Assembly (NCBI GenBank): GCA_963966185.1
Contig: CAWZYM010000188.1
Location: forward strand, 751,318-815,317
Source: Rhabditoides inermis
Lineage: Eukaryota > Nematoda > Chromadorea > Rhabditida > Rhabditidae
Length of the DNA: 64,000 bases
Direction: 5' to 3'
Part shown: positions 1-16,257 of the stretch, piece after piece
How the letters are laid out: every line of letters begins with the position of its first letter
How positions within the stretch are numbered: position 1 is the stretch's first letter
The notes under the pieces: generated by a model
Database searches by the model: none
What the model saw: only the letters and a program-made list of their open reading frames with translations
Told to the model about the DNA's origin: nothing
Position numbers and translations under genes: made by a program

Positions 1-339
1 TCTCTCCTCCCGGAAGAAGACTGAGTATCCCCTTCACCCCCTTTGTCTTTCCTTTTAGGGCGCATCCTCTCCCAGTTTCACGCACTCTCTCCCGCCTTCT
101 GCGCATCTGTCCTCTCCACCATTCACACACTCTCTGGTCGTGCCGGGACGTGCTTCAAAGCTTCAGACTCGTAAATCATAGCGGACCCGCGCCTTCTTTT
201 GTTTGTCAACAATTTCCGGACCAATATGGCGCCTCGCTTCCAGATTCCATAAATGAATGAGAAATCAGGTTTGCCCCACAATGTTTCAATTCTGTTTCTC
301 AAGCGTGTTTCTCTTTCACACGCTTTCGTCGCGCCACAT

Positions 340-395
<56 letters not shown>

Positions 396-647
396 ATGAA
401 GAAAGATAGAGAGATAAGAGCTGGTCTGTTTTGACGATTATGTCTGCCGATACACGAAATGTTACCAGACACTTTTCCTAACTGTTATACATCGGCGCCT
501 ACTCACCGTTCGCTCAGCCCAGTTTCCCTTTTCTATCTCTTGGTCTTGATTGATCGATCCACGAGCTTTTCCCGCGTGTGATTCATTCGAGTGATGTCAT
601 TGATCAGCTGATCACCTGATCACCTGATCATTATCGATCGATTGCAG
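1..647. other. Intergenic sequence upstream of EndoU
   Basis: No coding exon is convincing here. The region holds a (GA)n tract at about 345-391. Just before the EndoU start there is a run of TGATCA and ATCGAT words (about 599-640) ending in TTGCAG. That ending makes it the likely outron and trans-splice acceptor of the downstream gene. Confidence 0.5.
345..391. repeat. (GA)n microsatellite
   Basis: Uninterrupted GA dinucleotide run of about 47 bases in intergenic DNA. Confidence 0.95.
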
Positions 648-5508
<4,861 letters not shown>

Positions 5509-5962
5509 CTACCTCCGATCTCCGTACCTACAGTATCTTCTGTACGTACAGTATCTACGCATGCTTTTACTATCTACTTTCTCGCTTCCGCTTTACTATT
5601 TACGCACTCTCCGTCTATGTAAAAATTGCCAGAATTCAGCCAGTAAATAAACTTTTTTGAAGAACACAAAATTTATCCTGGCAAAAATGTCAACATACAC
5701 AAAAAGCTTGATCATAAAATGTCATCAATTGAGAGAAAGTGAGAAAATGCAAATCTCGTGCTACGAGCACCGTATTATGCATGTTCTAGGAAATTATGCC
5801 GATATTAAAGTTACAAAGTGTACATACATAAAAGCAGAACTGGGACTGAGAGATGCTGGGATAAAGGAGCGGTAAAAGCTATGGCTATTGAGAGAGTGCA
5901 AGGTGAGAATAACATCGTGGGTGGTCTGGTATCATCGTGGGTGGTCCCCGCACCTGTCCTTC

Positions 5963-6550
5963 CTACGAGCGGGAGACGCTCATCGTGTAGAACACAACGT
6001 AGATGGCGTGGATCACGCCTGAAAGTATGATTCAGTTACAACTCGCATCATACGTTTTATAGAAAACACAACTATGTAGATAACACCAATAAATAATATT
6101 CATCAGTTATATAACTCAGATAAAATATCCCGAGATTGACAGGAACATACACACACTATGAAAAAAATAGTTTTTTTTTTCTTTCTCAAACACAAGCGAT
6201 GACATGATACTGATAAACTCTCATCATAAGACAATGAAATCTTCCGCCGCAGCGATCAATCCACCTCGACACGTGCACTATACCGTTTCCATTTTAACGC
6301 ACAGTAATCTAAAAACCTACAGTACAGCAATATTTCAAAGTACCGTAACCCACCGGGGATCCAGGCGAGGATGGTGAGGACGATGGAGATGATGAAGTTC
6401 ATGTCGCAGCCAGTGTGCAGCAGCACGGCCAGGGGCTGCAACAGGATTACTGTAGTTGTAGTCACAATGGTTACGGTATATACAAAATAAAAGTACAGTA
6501 AACCTTACCGGGAGCAGGATACAGAGAAGGAGGTGGAGACACTTGCACAT
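5963..6550 (-). CDS. Pmp3/UPF0057 small membrane proteolipid
   Basis: Exons 6509-6550, 6354-6435 and 5963-6018 on the minus strand give 59 residues. The order is MCKCLHLLLCILLPPLAVLL (first membrane segment), HTGCDMNFI loop, then a second membrane segment ending WIPGVIHAIYVVFYTM. This matches the family length (about 50-65 residues) and the FPPLAV, GCDMN and PGVIHA signature closely. A TTCAG acceptor lies about 15 bases upstream of the ATG without a visible partner donor, so the mRNA may be trans-spliced. It is the first of three same-strand copies in a row. Confidence 0.9.
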
Positions 6551-7137
6551 AGTGAGGAACCTGAACAGACATTAGTAATACAACATTTGAAAATTCAAAA
6601 CACATAAGGTATAGAAGTGGACATTGTACCACTGATGATAACACGAATAGGACAACAAGTGAAAAAACGAAACTTTATACCGTAAACCATAAACATAAAC
6701 GGATCTGACAAAGTAGTGGGTATGTGTTGTAGTAGGAATAGGCAAAATGGGATATGCAAATATGGAATGATCACGATTATTAATCAAAATACTACATAGA
6801 CATAATAAAGCAAGAACAAAACAGAATCATATTCAAAAAGGTGCCATAGTTTTCTGACCGTAGATGACCGCTAGTATTATGCATTATTACTTTTGTACGA
6901 GGCAGAGAAAGTGAAGGTCGTGGGTAATCTCGAGAGACTACATTACAGGAAAAGGATTCAAAGTACAGTAACCGTGGATTCAGTAACCAAATGAATTCAA
7001 AGTACAGTAATCAGATGGATTCAAAGTACAGTAACCGGGGGTGTATAATTTAAAGTACAGTATTCTCACGCGTTGCAGCAGGCGGCACAGTCGGTGAACG
7101 CGGAGCAGTCGAGACGCGGCATCCACAGTCCCTCGTC

Positions 7138-8017
7138 CTAGTACCTGCAACACAAGATTACGGTAAAATAAGTAATACTTCTGTACTTGCACATCAATTA
7201 CAGAAACAGAACTACACTCTGCGCACTCCTGCACAACCCAGGACACAGCAGAATGTGGAAACACATACGATCGATTTGAGCCGACCGAAATCGAAAATAT
7301 CCCTGTCCCAAGAAACTATACACATGTCCTTACACATGTCCTTACTATACACATGTATACATACTTACATCTCGCTCTCTATAGAAAAAAAGTAAGTTTC
7401 ATGGCAGACACAATACATGAAAGTTTGAATATGCAAACAATGAATCATCGCCTATGTTTGATAACAAAAATAATCGAAAGAAAGCACATTTCGTACAATT
7501 CCTCTTGCTCAACGGCTTAACCATTAAATTTCCATGATACATCAACTGATTTGATTCGAATGACACAAAGTGATCGACATGAAGGAACCATCGACAGTTA
7601 CTCCACAATCACACGAAAAATACCACTCACCTTCTGTTGTTGCTGGCAGCGGCGGCCGACTCGTAGCAGAAGATCATATAGATAGCGTGGATGATGCCTG
7701 CAAGGAGGCACATCTCTCTCTCTCTCTCTCTTCTCTCTCTGTCTGTCTCTCCCTCCCTCTCTCTGTCTGTCTCTCTATCTCTATCTCCTCTCTCTCTCTA
7801 TCCTCCCTCCCCCTACCTGGAATCACTCCGAGACAGGTGAGGACGACGTTGATGCACAGGTTCATGTCGCAGCCCGAGTTGAACAGCACCGCCAGCGGCT
7901 AAAACAAGAAAAGTCAGAGTAATAGAAATATCGAAGACTTCTAACATTATTCAATTTTGTAATTATATATTATAAGATATAACTAGTGCCTGAAACGGGT
8001 CAAAGACTTTCGTGGAC

Positions 8018-8049
<32 letters not shown>

Positions 8050-8421
8050 AGGTGTTGTAATGGTGTCCTAATATGTGTGAATACTATAAATAATATAAAG
8101 ATTGCATGCAGCTACCATTGCATTCAAATAGTATTAAAAGTTAAAAGGCATTAGAAGAATTTGAAACATAGTTACTAAAAAAAACTTTAAAAAAAAGTTG
8201 TAAAGGAAAAACGAAGTTGTATTCAAAACATACAGAATTCACCCAGTGGTCATTCACTCTATGTATATATTTTTTGAACTTGTTGAAAAAATGGCATTGT
8301 ATTTTCTATACGTGATGTTAATATACTCAATATGAAACGTACAAAAAAGGTCAAAAATTAAATTTAAATAAAACCTCACCGGGAAGACAAAGCAGAGAAT
8401 GAGCAGCAGCAGCTTGCACAT
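7138..8421 (-). CDS. Pmp3/UPF0057 small membrane proteolipid, with 7-base terminal coding exon
   Basis: Minus-strand exons 8380-8421, 7817-7898, 7631-7697 and 7138-7144 give 65 residues with two membrane segments and the signature PLAVLFNSGCDMN / GVIPGIIHAIY. The third exon ends AGAAG followed by a consensus GTGAGT. Splicing to the TTGCAG at 7145 adds GTACTAG and gives a C-terminus ...NNRRY, which parallels ...ANRRY in the next paralog. Without that splice the frame stops at once inside the donor (AGG TGA), giving 64 residues. A TTGCAG acceptor lies 18 bases upstream of the ATG. Confidence 0.85.
7698..7816. repeat. CT-rich intron tract
   Basis: Imperfect (CT)n with CTGT and CTAT variants fills most of this short intron of the Pmp3-like gene (GA-rich on the transcribed sense strand). 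Confidence 0.9.
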
Positions 8422-8832
8422 TGCGACAGAGGAAAAAGACTGCAAGTGACGTCAGAGAAACAATCAATACATCAAACAAGGTATTCCAAGTGGACGCAAA
8501 CCACATTCATGCACACACACAACGCAACAAAAAACATAACAAAGTATTTATTGCAACAACTTGATCAAATTGTCATGATAGGCTGATATGGATATGATTA
8601 CATGTCTGTCCGAAACCAGAAAAGGCAAGTGAATATGGGCACGTGTGTATGGGAACAAAGTACCTGTCAGTTTTTTTAGAGTCGAAAAACTGCCAGAATA
8701 AAGCAAAAATAATTGCACGTAGAATATCGTGGACTATATAAAGTGAACCGAGTGATAAATGCAAATGCACGAGAAGGGCGGACATCCAATCAGTACCTAA
8801 AAATACAAATAAGTAAGTAAATCGATAATCAA

Positions 8833-8919
8833 TCAATACCTCCTATTGGCACCGGCAGTTCCCACGGGCTGATGGTAGAAGACGACGTAGACGGCGTGCA
8901 CCACACCTACAAGGAGTAC

Positions 8920-8965
<46 letters not shown>

Positions 8966-11900
8966 GTCTTTCACGGATGATGTCTGTCTTGGGTTAGGAT
9001 GAAGGATGTCTCGCAATCTCGCATACCTGGGATGACTCCAAGGCAGGAGAGGACAATGTTGATGCACAGGTTCATGTCGCAGCCAGAGTGGATCAGCACC
9101 GCCAGCGGCTGTGAAAGCGAGTCATTAAATGCGATGTAAGACTCGATCATTTATTGAAAAGCCGCTTTATGATACAACAAAACACTTTCTCAGGATCTTT
9201 CTGAAGGTGGGGCGCGTTCGGAGATCTTTTTGAGGGTCTTTTGCCAGCAAAAGTTGCGTCTGACCTCTACTTAACAACTCGCCTCGCATTCATCAAATCA
9301 CCTACAAACTAGAATGTTCTGAGCATTTTGGAAAGTAGAAACACGATCAAAAGTAACTATTATGCTAGATTCACGGCTGAATCCTGTTTGAATCTTTTAA
9401 AAACAACAACTCGCCTCGCCTCTATTTAGTAGTGATAGCCTACATCTCGCCTACATCCCCATAATACAAGTACACTGTCGAATCGTGCTGATAATTAGAG
9501 AGGGCGCGCAGCGCCCTCTCTTTTGGCTTAGGATAGGGCTCGCGCCAGAATTTTCAAGAAGCGATATCAAAAGGACATGTTAGCAACAATGTGAAGTCAT
9601 ACAATTCATGTTAGTTAGATTCGCACGGTTCCGTAGGCCAGATCACTGGTCGGTGGCAACTTTGTATCTCTTCTCCGAAAGAAGTTATGAGCGATCGCGC
9701 GCACCCATGAGGTGAGAGGCCAGCGTGTGGGTGGGTGGGTGTCGTTTCCAGTCACTCGGGCTGCTAGCTCTCTCTCTCTCTCCCGGCAGGCGGCCGGGTG
9801 TGAGAGAGAGCGCGAGAGAGCGCGCTGTTTGCAGATGCGCAGACGAAGAGACGCTTGCACTTACGCTGCGACAAACGAAAAGACAGAGAAAAAAGTCGTT
9901 TCAGAATGTTTCCATACAATACAATGAAAAAAACATGGTTGCACATACGCAACAAACCCGACCTGTAGTATGTAGTATTTTCAATGATTTGCTACCACCG
10001 TCCAATTACGTCATAAATCATGATTATGTGCATAACAATGAACGAAAGAGCTTGACAATCAGTAAGAGAAGAAATTGACAATCAGTAAGAGAAGAAATGT
10101 GGAGGACTGGAAGGAGTGCGTCGTCTTCAAGGCGATCCACTCGCCCGGACGATTCCTGCGGTACGCTCTCTCTATCATCTTATCAGTCTCTCCATATCAA
10201 ACATTCAGAGCGAACCCCGATGGAAAGGTGCTTCTTGTGGACAAACCGAGTGAATGGGAGAAGTGGGTGCCGTTCCGAAACAATGACGGTTCCTTCTCAT
10301 TCCTGAAGTATGTGAAAGGGAGGGTAGGAGAGAGAGAGAGAGAGAAAAAATAGAGAGAGAGAGAGAGAGAGAAAAAATAGAGAGAGAAGAGAGAGAGAGT
10401 GTGAGAGAGAGAACACCCTTCAGCCGTCACGGTAAGTGGCTGAGCGCCCGCGATGATGGCTCGGTCTCCTGTGTCGGCACATGCGACACTTGGGAGAAGT
10501 TCGGGCTAGAGAACTGGTGAATTGTTCGTGAACCATGTACATGTGTATACTTATACCTATGCCTAAACCTATATTTTTACTAACACCTATAACCTAACCT
10601 TCATATATAACACTGAATTACTATATTACTGTATAACACTATATAACCTTTTAGACTTATACATACCCATACGTATTCTTAAAAAAAACTCATGTATGTT
10701 ACACTAATGTTACTCCCAATACACAATAAAACGTTCATGTGTTATTTTTGTTTCGCAAAGATCAGCTAGTAACACATTCGCATTGAATTGTAAACTCGGA
10801 GTTGGTAGATTACAGTTGGATAGGATAGTATATGTTGTACACTACACTTCAGTGATATCTTCATCACGACTTGATTCAGGCATACTATTCAAGTATTAGT
10901 TAGGTTTAGAGGAACAGTGGCGCATTATTCTCGAATTTGAATCATAACTTGACCTATTAGAATGCAAAACAAAAAAAAATAACGATTCAAAGCTGTTACC
11001 GCGTTACCACACCAATTACCACAGACTGTTACCACACGAAAATAGGCGTTCAAATTCGCGCCACACGGTCTTGATCGCGATGCACGTGCGCCAGCTCTCC
11101 CAACAGCTGTTTTGATGTATTTGTGTTTTTAGTTTTGTGTGATTGTTGATTGTCAAGTTATTTTTTTGTACATTAGTTCAAACATTTGATTACGTGGCGC
11201 TGATCTTGTCCGGAAGTGTTGGTGTTACGTTGTTCCAGCAAATTTCCGTTCGCGCCAAATGTTTTGCGCGTGTGAAAATAAGGAGTTGTGGCAGATTGTG
11301 GCAGAAATAAGTCGCCACTGTTCCTTTAAGCTTGTTTGCATTCATGATTTTCTTTTGTTTCATTATAATGTTCGGTTCGTTGTTGTTTTGATTACTTGTT
11401 TATTTAGTGTTAGTTCCAACAAGTTCTGTTTCGCTCACTTTGTCGATGCCTACCACAACCGCATCTAGACGACCGCTGTACCATAATTTTCAATTGTTGT
11501 TGTTGTTGTTGTTATTGTAAAATAACACATATTGCTATTCAATGTGGACGTTGCAGTGATTTTGAGTGTTATTTATAGAAAGTACGAAAAAAACTAAAAG
11601 AAATTCGGAACAATTTTTTTATCAGGGGTCTGAACCCCAGACCTCCTGCTTACTAGACAGAAGTGCTATCCACTACACCAAGGCGGCTCGATTTTGCTAG
11701 CCGCAAAGGGAGATAGGATCCTTAAAAACGAGTGTGTTCGTTTTAGTACTGGAAACGTATATGGCGCGTAGGATTTTCTAACACCAGAAATCGATGTTCG
11801 GGGTCCTAACTAAGGTATCCTATCAAATTGGTTCGGATCCGGGAGTGTGGCTCTAACAACACTCCTCGTGAGCTGAATGTGAGAATCTTCGTGAAACACA

Positions 11901-14348
11901 ATTGTGGCGCACTGGCGCAGTAATGATTGCATTTCGTAATCTCCATACATTTAAAATTCGTGGTGTGTCGTGGCGCTTTACGAATCTGGCGATGAAACAT
12001 ATATTTCGTTGTTTTCAGTATTAGGTACTATTAGGTCGTTGAGCTGGCCGGTGTTATCAACAGTCTCTCCCGCTTCTCTCGCATTACAACCAGCGCGACA
12101 GCGCTGATTGGTTTGTGTTAAGACTAGTCGCGCGCTAGAACCTGCAAAAGGCGACTGAACGAAAGGTCCCTTAGAATCTTTGCGAGAACAATGTGATGCT
12201 GATAGCTCATCTCGATGACGCGCGCGAAATTTGAAAATTTCATTAGCACACGCGTCTGCTAAACGCCACTGTTCCTTTATTCACTTCGAAGATGTGTCTT
12301 ATCGATCGAATCGAAATCATGCAATGAGGTTGTGGGAATATTGATTTCAGTACGGTGTAGTGGGTAGTAGAGACAGGACAAAAAAGTTGATTGGTCATTC
12401 AGTTACACATTCAGAATCTCAGCATCTCAGAATATTTATCTCGAATCAAGTAGCACACATAATGGATTACGGTGGGATACGGTAAAATACAGTAATACAA
12501 TGCTTACTGCGAGTTCCAACAACACGGGTTTCGATGGTTCCGTGAATGCGTACGCGTTGTCAGTGATGCTTGTCATTCCCTGCTTGCGGCTTCTGGTGAA
12601 GTTTCGATCTTGGCGGCGGAAGATCCGGGCTTCGCTGTCGTTTCCGCGTAGTTGTCCTCGGTGACATGAATGCATCGCTGGGAAGAAGTATCGTGGACTT
12701 GGAGTGCTGCGTTGGCCCGTATGAATTCGGTGCAAGAAACAGAAGAGGAGAGATACTGACTGAGTGGCTCGAGAGCAACGGTTGGATCGCCGGAAACACC
12801 TACTTCCGGAACCGGACAGGGCGACTCTGGACTTAGGGATCTGCCCAAGGTACTCGCTCTTGTTAGTATTTCGTTTTTATGCGGAGTCTTGACGGAGTGA
12901 GGAGCTGCCGGGCTTTGAACCAGTATGACTTCCGGTCCGACCACCGGATGGTCCGGATGGAGCTGCGAGTCTTCCTGCCCAAGAGGAAGCCGAAAACGAA
13001 AGGAAGATGAAAAACGAACTGGAAAGAATATGGAAAGGAGATTGGAGATTTGTTTTCGAGGACGCCGCTCCCGCGCTTGTCGGATGCTACGGTACACTAC
13101 CGTACTCTGTGCGACGCAGTGAAGGACGCGGAATGGACCACTTCAACATTCACGCCGCCCGATCCGCTCCTGTCAGATGCTACTTTGGAGCTGTTCAGGC
13201 AAAGGAGACTGCTGCTAGGAAAGGACAACTCGGCTTCCCGCATTTTGCTGACACTGATCAACAAGGGAATTCGGTCTGCCATCGAGAAGGATTTGGAGAG
13301 ACGCCACATAGCACTATACCGGAGAGAAAAAAAATCTCTGTGTCTTCGACGCTTCTAAAGCTGCTAATGCGGACTGTGCTCGACTACAACCATCATTTTC
13401 TTTAAAAAGTACTTGCGTAAAGATATTCACTTTGTCTTAAAGCAACAGTGGCGACTTATTTTCGACTCGGAGTATTATTAAAAATCAAATTAACCTAACA
13501 CATTTCGATTCTGCAACTGCCAAGAATGCAGCTCAAAATTTGAATTTCCCGCCAACGCTTCACTGCAAAAACTGCGGTCGGAGACATCAACGGAAATGAA
13601 CACCGCTCGGTCACTTGCTTATTGGCTTAGTGCATGTGCGCTGCGTTATGGAACCGAGCTCGCTGGTTCTATTCCTGTTCCCGCCAAATGTTTTGCTCGT
13701 GTGAAAATGAGGAGTTGTGGCAGGTTGTGTCAGAAATAAGTCGCCACTGTTCCTTTAACCCAATGCAACAAAAGCACATGCATAAAACATAAAACGTTTA
13801 CAAATACTAACACAAACCTGCGCCACTCTCTCTCTCTCCTAATATTGACGTTATGTATAATTTTTTGTATCCTTATAAGTATATCAAATGTTACTTTAAC
13901 GGTCCGGTATGCGCAGGTTTGTGTTAGTATTTGTAAACGTTTTATGTTTTATGCATGTGCTTTTGTTGCATTGGGTTAAGACAAAGTGAATCTCTTTACG
14001 CAAGTACTTTTTAAAGAAAATTGGTATGTACGATCACGATATGTTTCATTTCCCAAACAAATTATCTATATATAAGATTTTCGCCATTCGTGAAAGACTC
14101 TAATAATTGCTGCAGAAAGTAGAGAAGTAATGTGATATACTCTATTTTCCGGGGCAGATATCTCTACTTGCCGAACACTGCGCGACTAACACTGTGCGTG
14201 GGACAATTGAAAGTGCGTGACTGGCGTGTAAAATATATAGCCGATCCGATTCCAACCCATGCTAAAATCTACATTCTACAATCATATCTTCCTCTGGCTC
14301 ACTCACCGGGAAGATGAGGCAGAGCAGCAGCATGAGACACTTGCACAT
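8833..14348 (-). CDS. Pmp3/UPF0057 small membrane proteolipid with 5.2 kb first intron
   Basis: Exons 14307-14348, 9027-9108 and 8833-8906 (minus) give 65 residues. The N-terminus is MCKCLMLLLCLIFPPLAVLI, the loop HSGCDMN, the second segment ends GVIPGVVHAVYVVF, and the tail is ...ANRRY. The first exon is assigned over 5.2 kb because it has the family exon length (42 bases), phase and sequence and a GTGAGT donor, and I found no other exon of that type in between. Just 5' of it is TTTCAG (acceptor at about 14,375) and about 26 bases of leader. The long intron holds a fascin-like mini gene on the other strand, MITEs and a LINE relic. The alternative is that the two downstream exons are an orphan fragment. 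Confidence 0.75.
8907..9026. repeat. (GA)n tract in intron of Pmp3-like gene
   Basis: GA run at about 8922-8964 inside the 120-base intron 2 (CT on the gene's sense strand). Confidence 0.9.
9109..10074. other. Intronic sequence, no gene seen
   Basis: Contains a perfect short palindrome of the form GAGAGGGCGC/GCGCCCTCTC near 9,497-9,520 and a GTGGGTGGGTGGG stretch near 9,727. I see no exon that can be supported. Confidence 0.4.
10075..10520 (+). CDS. Fascin-like beta-trefoil mini protein (5' end uncertain)
   Basis: Three in-phase exons are seen: up to 10160, 10209-10307 and 10424-10520. The 5' boundary is not resolved; the conserved frame starts at about NVEDWKECVVFKAIH near 10,095. The readable part is about 86 residues. 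It consists of two similar blocks of about 40 residues, each of the type F/H-x-G-(R/K)-(F/W)-L-(R/S)-A-x-x-D-G and each ending in a WEK(W/F) motif (SEWEKWVPF and DTWEKFGLE). That spacing resembles actin-crosslinking fascin-type beta-trefoil repeats, where three such blocks make a trefoil; only two are present. A 22-base tandem duplication (TTGACAATCAGTAAGAGAAG...) sits just before the first exon. The gene is within the large intron of the minus-strand Pmp3-like gene. It may be a fragment. Confidence 0.5.
10909..11329. mobile_element. TTAA-type MITE, copy A (AACAGTGGCG ends)
   Basis: The left end reads AGGAACAGTGGCGCATTATT. The right end is its inverted counterpart GAAATAAGTCGCCACTGTTC followed by CTTTAA. 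Inner sequence near the right end (GGAGTTGTGGCAG...) is shared with copy B at 13,437-13,757. No transposase frame is seen. Confidence 0.7.
11620..11692 (-). ncRNA. tRNA-like element (pseudo-tRNA or SINE head)
   Basis: On the minus strand an A-box-like TTGGTGTAGTGGATAGCAC and a B-box-like GGGGTTCAGACCCC are correctly spaced, with a GCCGCCT start. The 3' acceptor strand does not pair, so this is not a functional tRNA. It resembles the elements at 55.7 and 56.7 kb. Confidence 0.5.
12500..13360 (+). mobile_element. Decayed non-LTR retrotransposon (endonuclease and linker region)
   Basis: Plus-strand frames, broken by stops and frame changes, show an EEP endonuclease core: a GDMNASLG-type motif near 12,660, then RNRRGE, ESNGWIAGNTYF, and later NQYDFRSDHRMVRM near 12,925. 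A basic linker follows (TLELFRQRRLLLG, RREKKSLCLRRF). The arrangement resembles RTE-like LINE ORF2, 3'-truncated before the reverse transcriptase. Nonfunctional. Confidence 0.7.
13395..14024. repeat. Inverted repeat whose left arm is split by a MITE
   Basis: The sequence 13,395-13,440 joined to 13,758-13,827 is repeated in inverse orientation at 13,912-14,024. The right arm lacks the MITE that interrupts the left arm and shows a single TTAA at that point. Confidence 0.8.
13437..13757. mobile_element. TTAA-type MITE, copy B, with internal empty site
   Basis: Starts TTAAAGCAACAGTGGCGACT and ends AAGTCGCCACTGTTCCTTTAA. The inverted sister sequence at about 13,976 reads GGGTTAAGACAAAG with no insert, so the target is TTAA and it was duplicated. 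That is the hallmark of piggyBac-type transposition. Confidence 0.8.
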
Positions 14349-14374
14349 CTTGGCTGGTGGGGCGAGAGCGGACG

Positions 14375-16257
14375 CTGAAACAGAGAGGTGAGTGATAGAC
14401 ATTCATCTCTAATTGAAATAATGTGAGAAACGTAACAAAAGTAGAGCGAAAGCAAAGCATGAAAATAACATGAGGGTGCGTGAGACAGTGGTTACCAGAG
14501 TACCAATTCAACGGAGCGACATGGAACCATCAATGTTTGCCGCGACACTTTTATAACAAACATAGCAAGGATAATCAGACATCGAAGTGATTATCAACGG
14601 TGCAACACGGAGCCATCATTGTTTGCCGCGACGCTTTATAACACACCTAGCCAGGTTAGTCACAGGTAGAAAACACAAGAAACGTTTTGAATCACACTCG
14701 CATCGCACAGAGCACGAATAGAACGGGACACAAAAAGAAGGAATAAAAAAAAGCGTCCGAGAGGTGAAAAGGAACGTCAAATGGCAAACACTGTCCATTC
14801 ACTCGCACTCGCCTCACTTTCTCATCCTCACTCCCCTCCCCTTCCTCACTCTCACTCTGCCGCGAGCGATCGATACCATCTGTTGCACTGTTGCCGACTG
14901 CCGGCATAACAACATCAGATATACTATACTCACCGCCCGAATACAATAGTAATTGTAAATCCCCGGTCACCCATGCGATAACACAAAGGCGAGGCGACTC
15001 CGAAAATGGAATGGACAATCGATACTGTCGAGGCTGAGGCGAGCCTCCTAGGGGTAAGCGTACAGACATCACATGGTCTCCGTAAACGACGATGAAAACC
15101 CGATGACTCACATGTAGCGATCACTATCAACTACTGATGCAGAGTGCAGACAAAGAAGACCTAGTAACCTATCGTAAACGATCAAAACAAAAGCGACAGT
15201 GCACTTCCTACACAATGGCGATAAAACTGAATGTGGGGTGAGCGTGGAAAAGCGACCCAACCCATGGAGAGACGTTTTTCCGCATTCATGCTCCCACAAA
15301 CATGCCAGATGCCAGGCTCCCATGGAAAGAACAAACAACTCGAAAGGGGAAGGAGACATGGCATCGACCGAAAACAAGCGACAACGTAAACATGGGACGG
15401 AAGTGGAAGATGAACAGGACATCTTGTCGACCTTGACGGAGCAGCGCCCATAATCTACACACTGCATACGAACGAGCGAGTGATAAAAAAGAAAAAAAAC
15501 TGTTTGCTGTTTGGCTCGGCGCCGGTTTTTATGTGACCTCCGATGAGTCATACTGAGTAGTGCACGTATTCGATTCGGTGAATTATCAGAAAGACAAGCT
15601 GATTACAAAATGGCGCCAGGACGGGGCGTACCGTCAATTGACTGTTGATAAGAACGGAGGAGAAAACGATAAGAAAGAGCTGACGATAGAAAACAATCGC
15701 CGGAAACTGAAGGTAGGCCATAGCAAGGCGTCGATTGGTAACAAAATCTCGCAGAGAATCTCAAATCGCGCCGATGAAATGACGTGTTTTATCGAGAATG
15801 CAATATCGGGAATATAAATTACATAACATTGTGCGCGCGCCAAGTCACCAAGACAACCGAAACGTCCGGGTAACTGCGTTCAGAGGGGGGATATAAAAAT
15901 ACATGCGTCACTACAACATCGAAAACCAACGAAACCCGCGTGATAAATATATTACAGAAGAATAAATTACGGTATATCACAGTCACCTGCTACGACTATA
16001 CACGATTATGACCAGTACATACTATTAGTAAGGAAGTGCACATGGAAGGTATTGCTACTCACGCAGTTACATCAAAGGATGATGGTGCTTCTCGCAGTTC
16101 TCCTACCATGTGCACTTCCTTCCTAATAGCATATACATACTCCACAACGCGTCAATGGTCAAAAGACATGATGTCTAATGCAAACGGTCTCTACCGAAGA
16201 AGAAGCATATTCAGATATAACAATTCCGGATAATTGATTGATTGATTGATACGATCT
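14375..16257. other. Intergenic sequence between Pmp3-like gene and TRAPPC2
   Basis: No supported gene. It contains a duplicated TATA-like block at 14,531-14,650 and an inverted repeat GGAAGTGCACATGG/CCATGTGCACTTCC near 16,030 and 16,108. It also holds open frames of 130-150 codons (about 14,692-15,551) that show no recognisable protein character. Confidence 0.4.
14531..14650 (-). promoter_or_regulatory. Tandem TATA-like promoter block upstream of the Pmp3-like gene
   Basis: Two direct copies of a block containing TTTGCCGCGAC(A/G)CTTTTATAA lie about 190 and 270 bases upstream of the minus-strand ATG at 14,348. On the minus strand the first reads TTATAAAAGTGTCGCGGCAA, a good TATA box. Function is inferred from position only. 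Confidence 0.35.

Noticed and set aside
7066..7137. Possible Cys-rich terminal exon (ending DCSAFTDCAACCNA) on the minus strand
   Set aside because: It begins just after the stop of the Pmp3-like gene's 7-base terminal exon. The RRY ending shared with the paralog shows this stretch is 3' UTR.
14692..15551. Open frames of 139 and 147 codons on the minus strand
   Set aside because: Composition resembles neither real exons here nor a known family, and no splice sites support them.
16028..16125. MicroRNA precursor
   Set aside because: Only about 14 paired bases with a 60-base loop; the stem is too short for a standard precursor.
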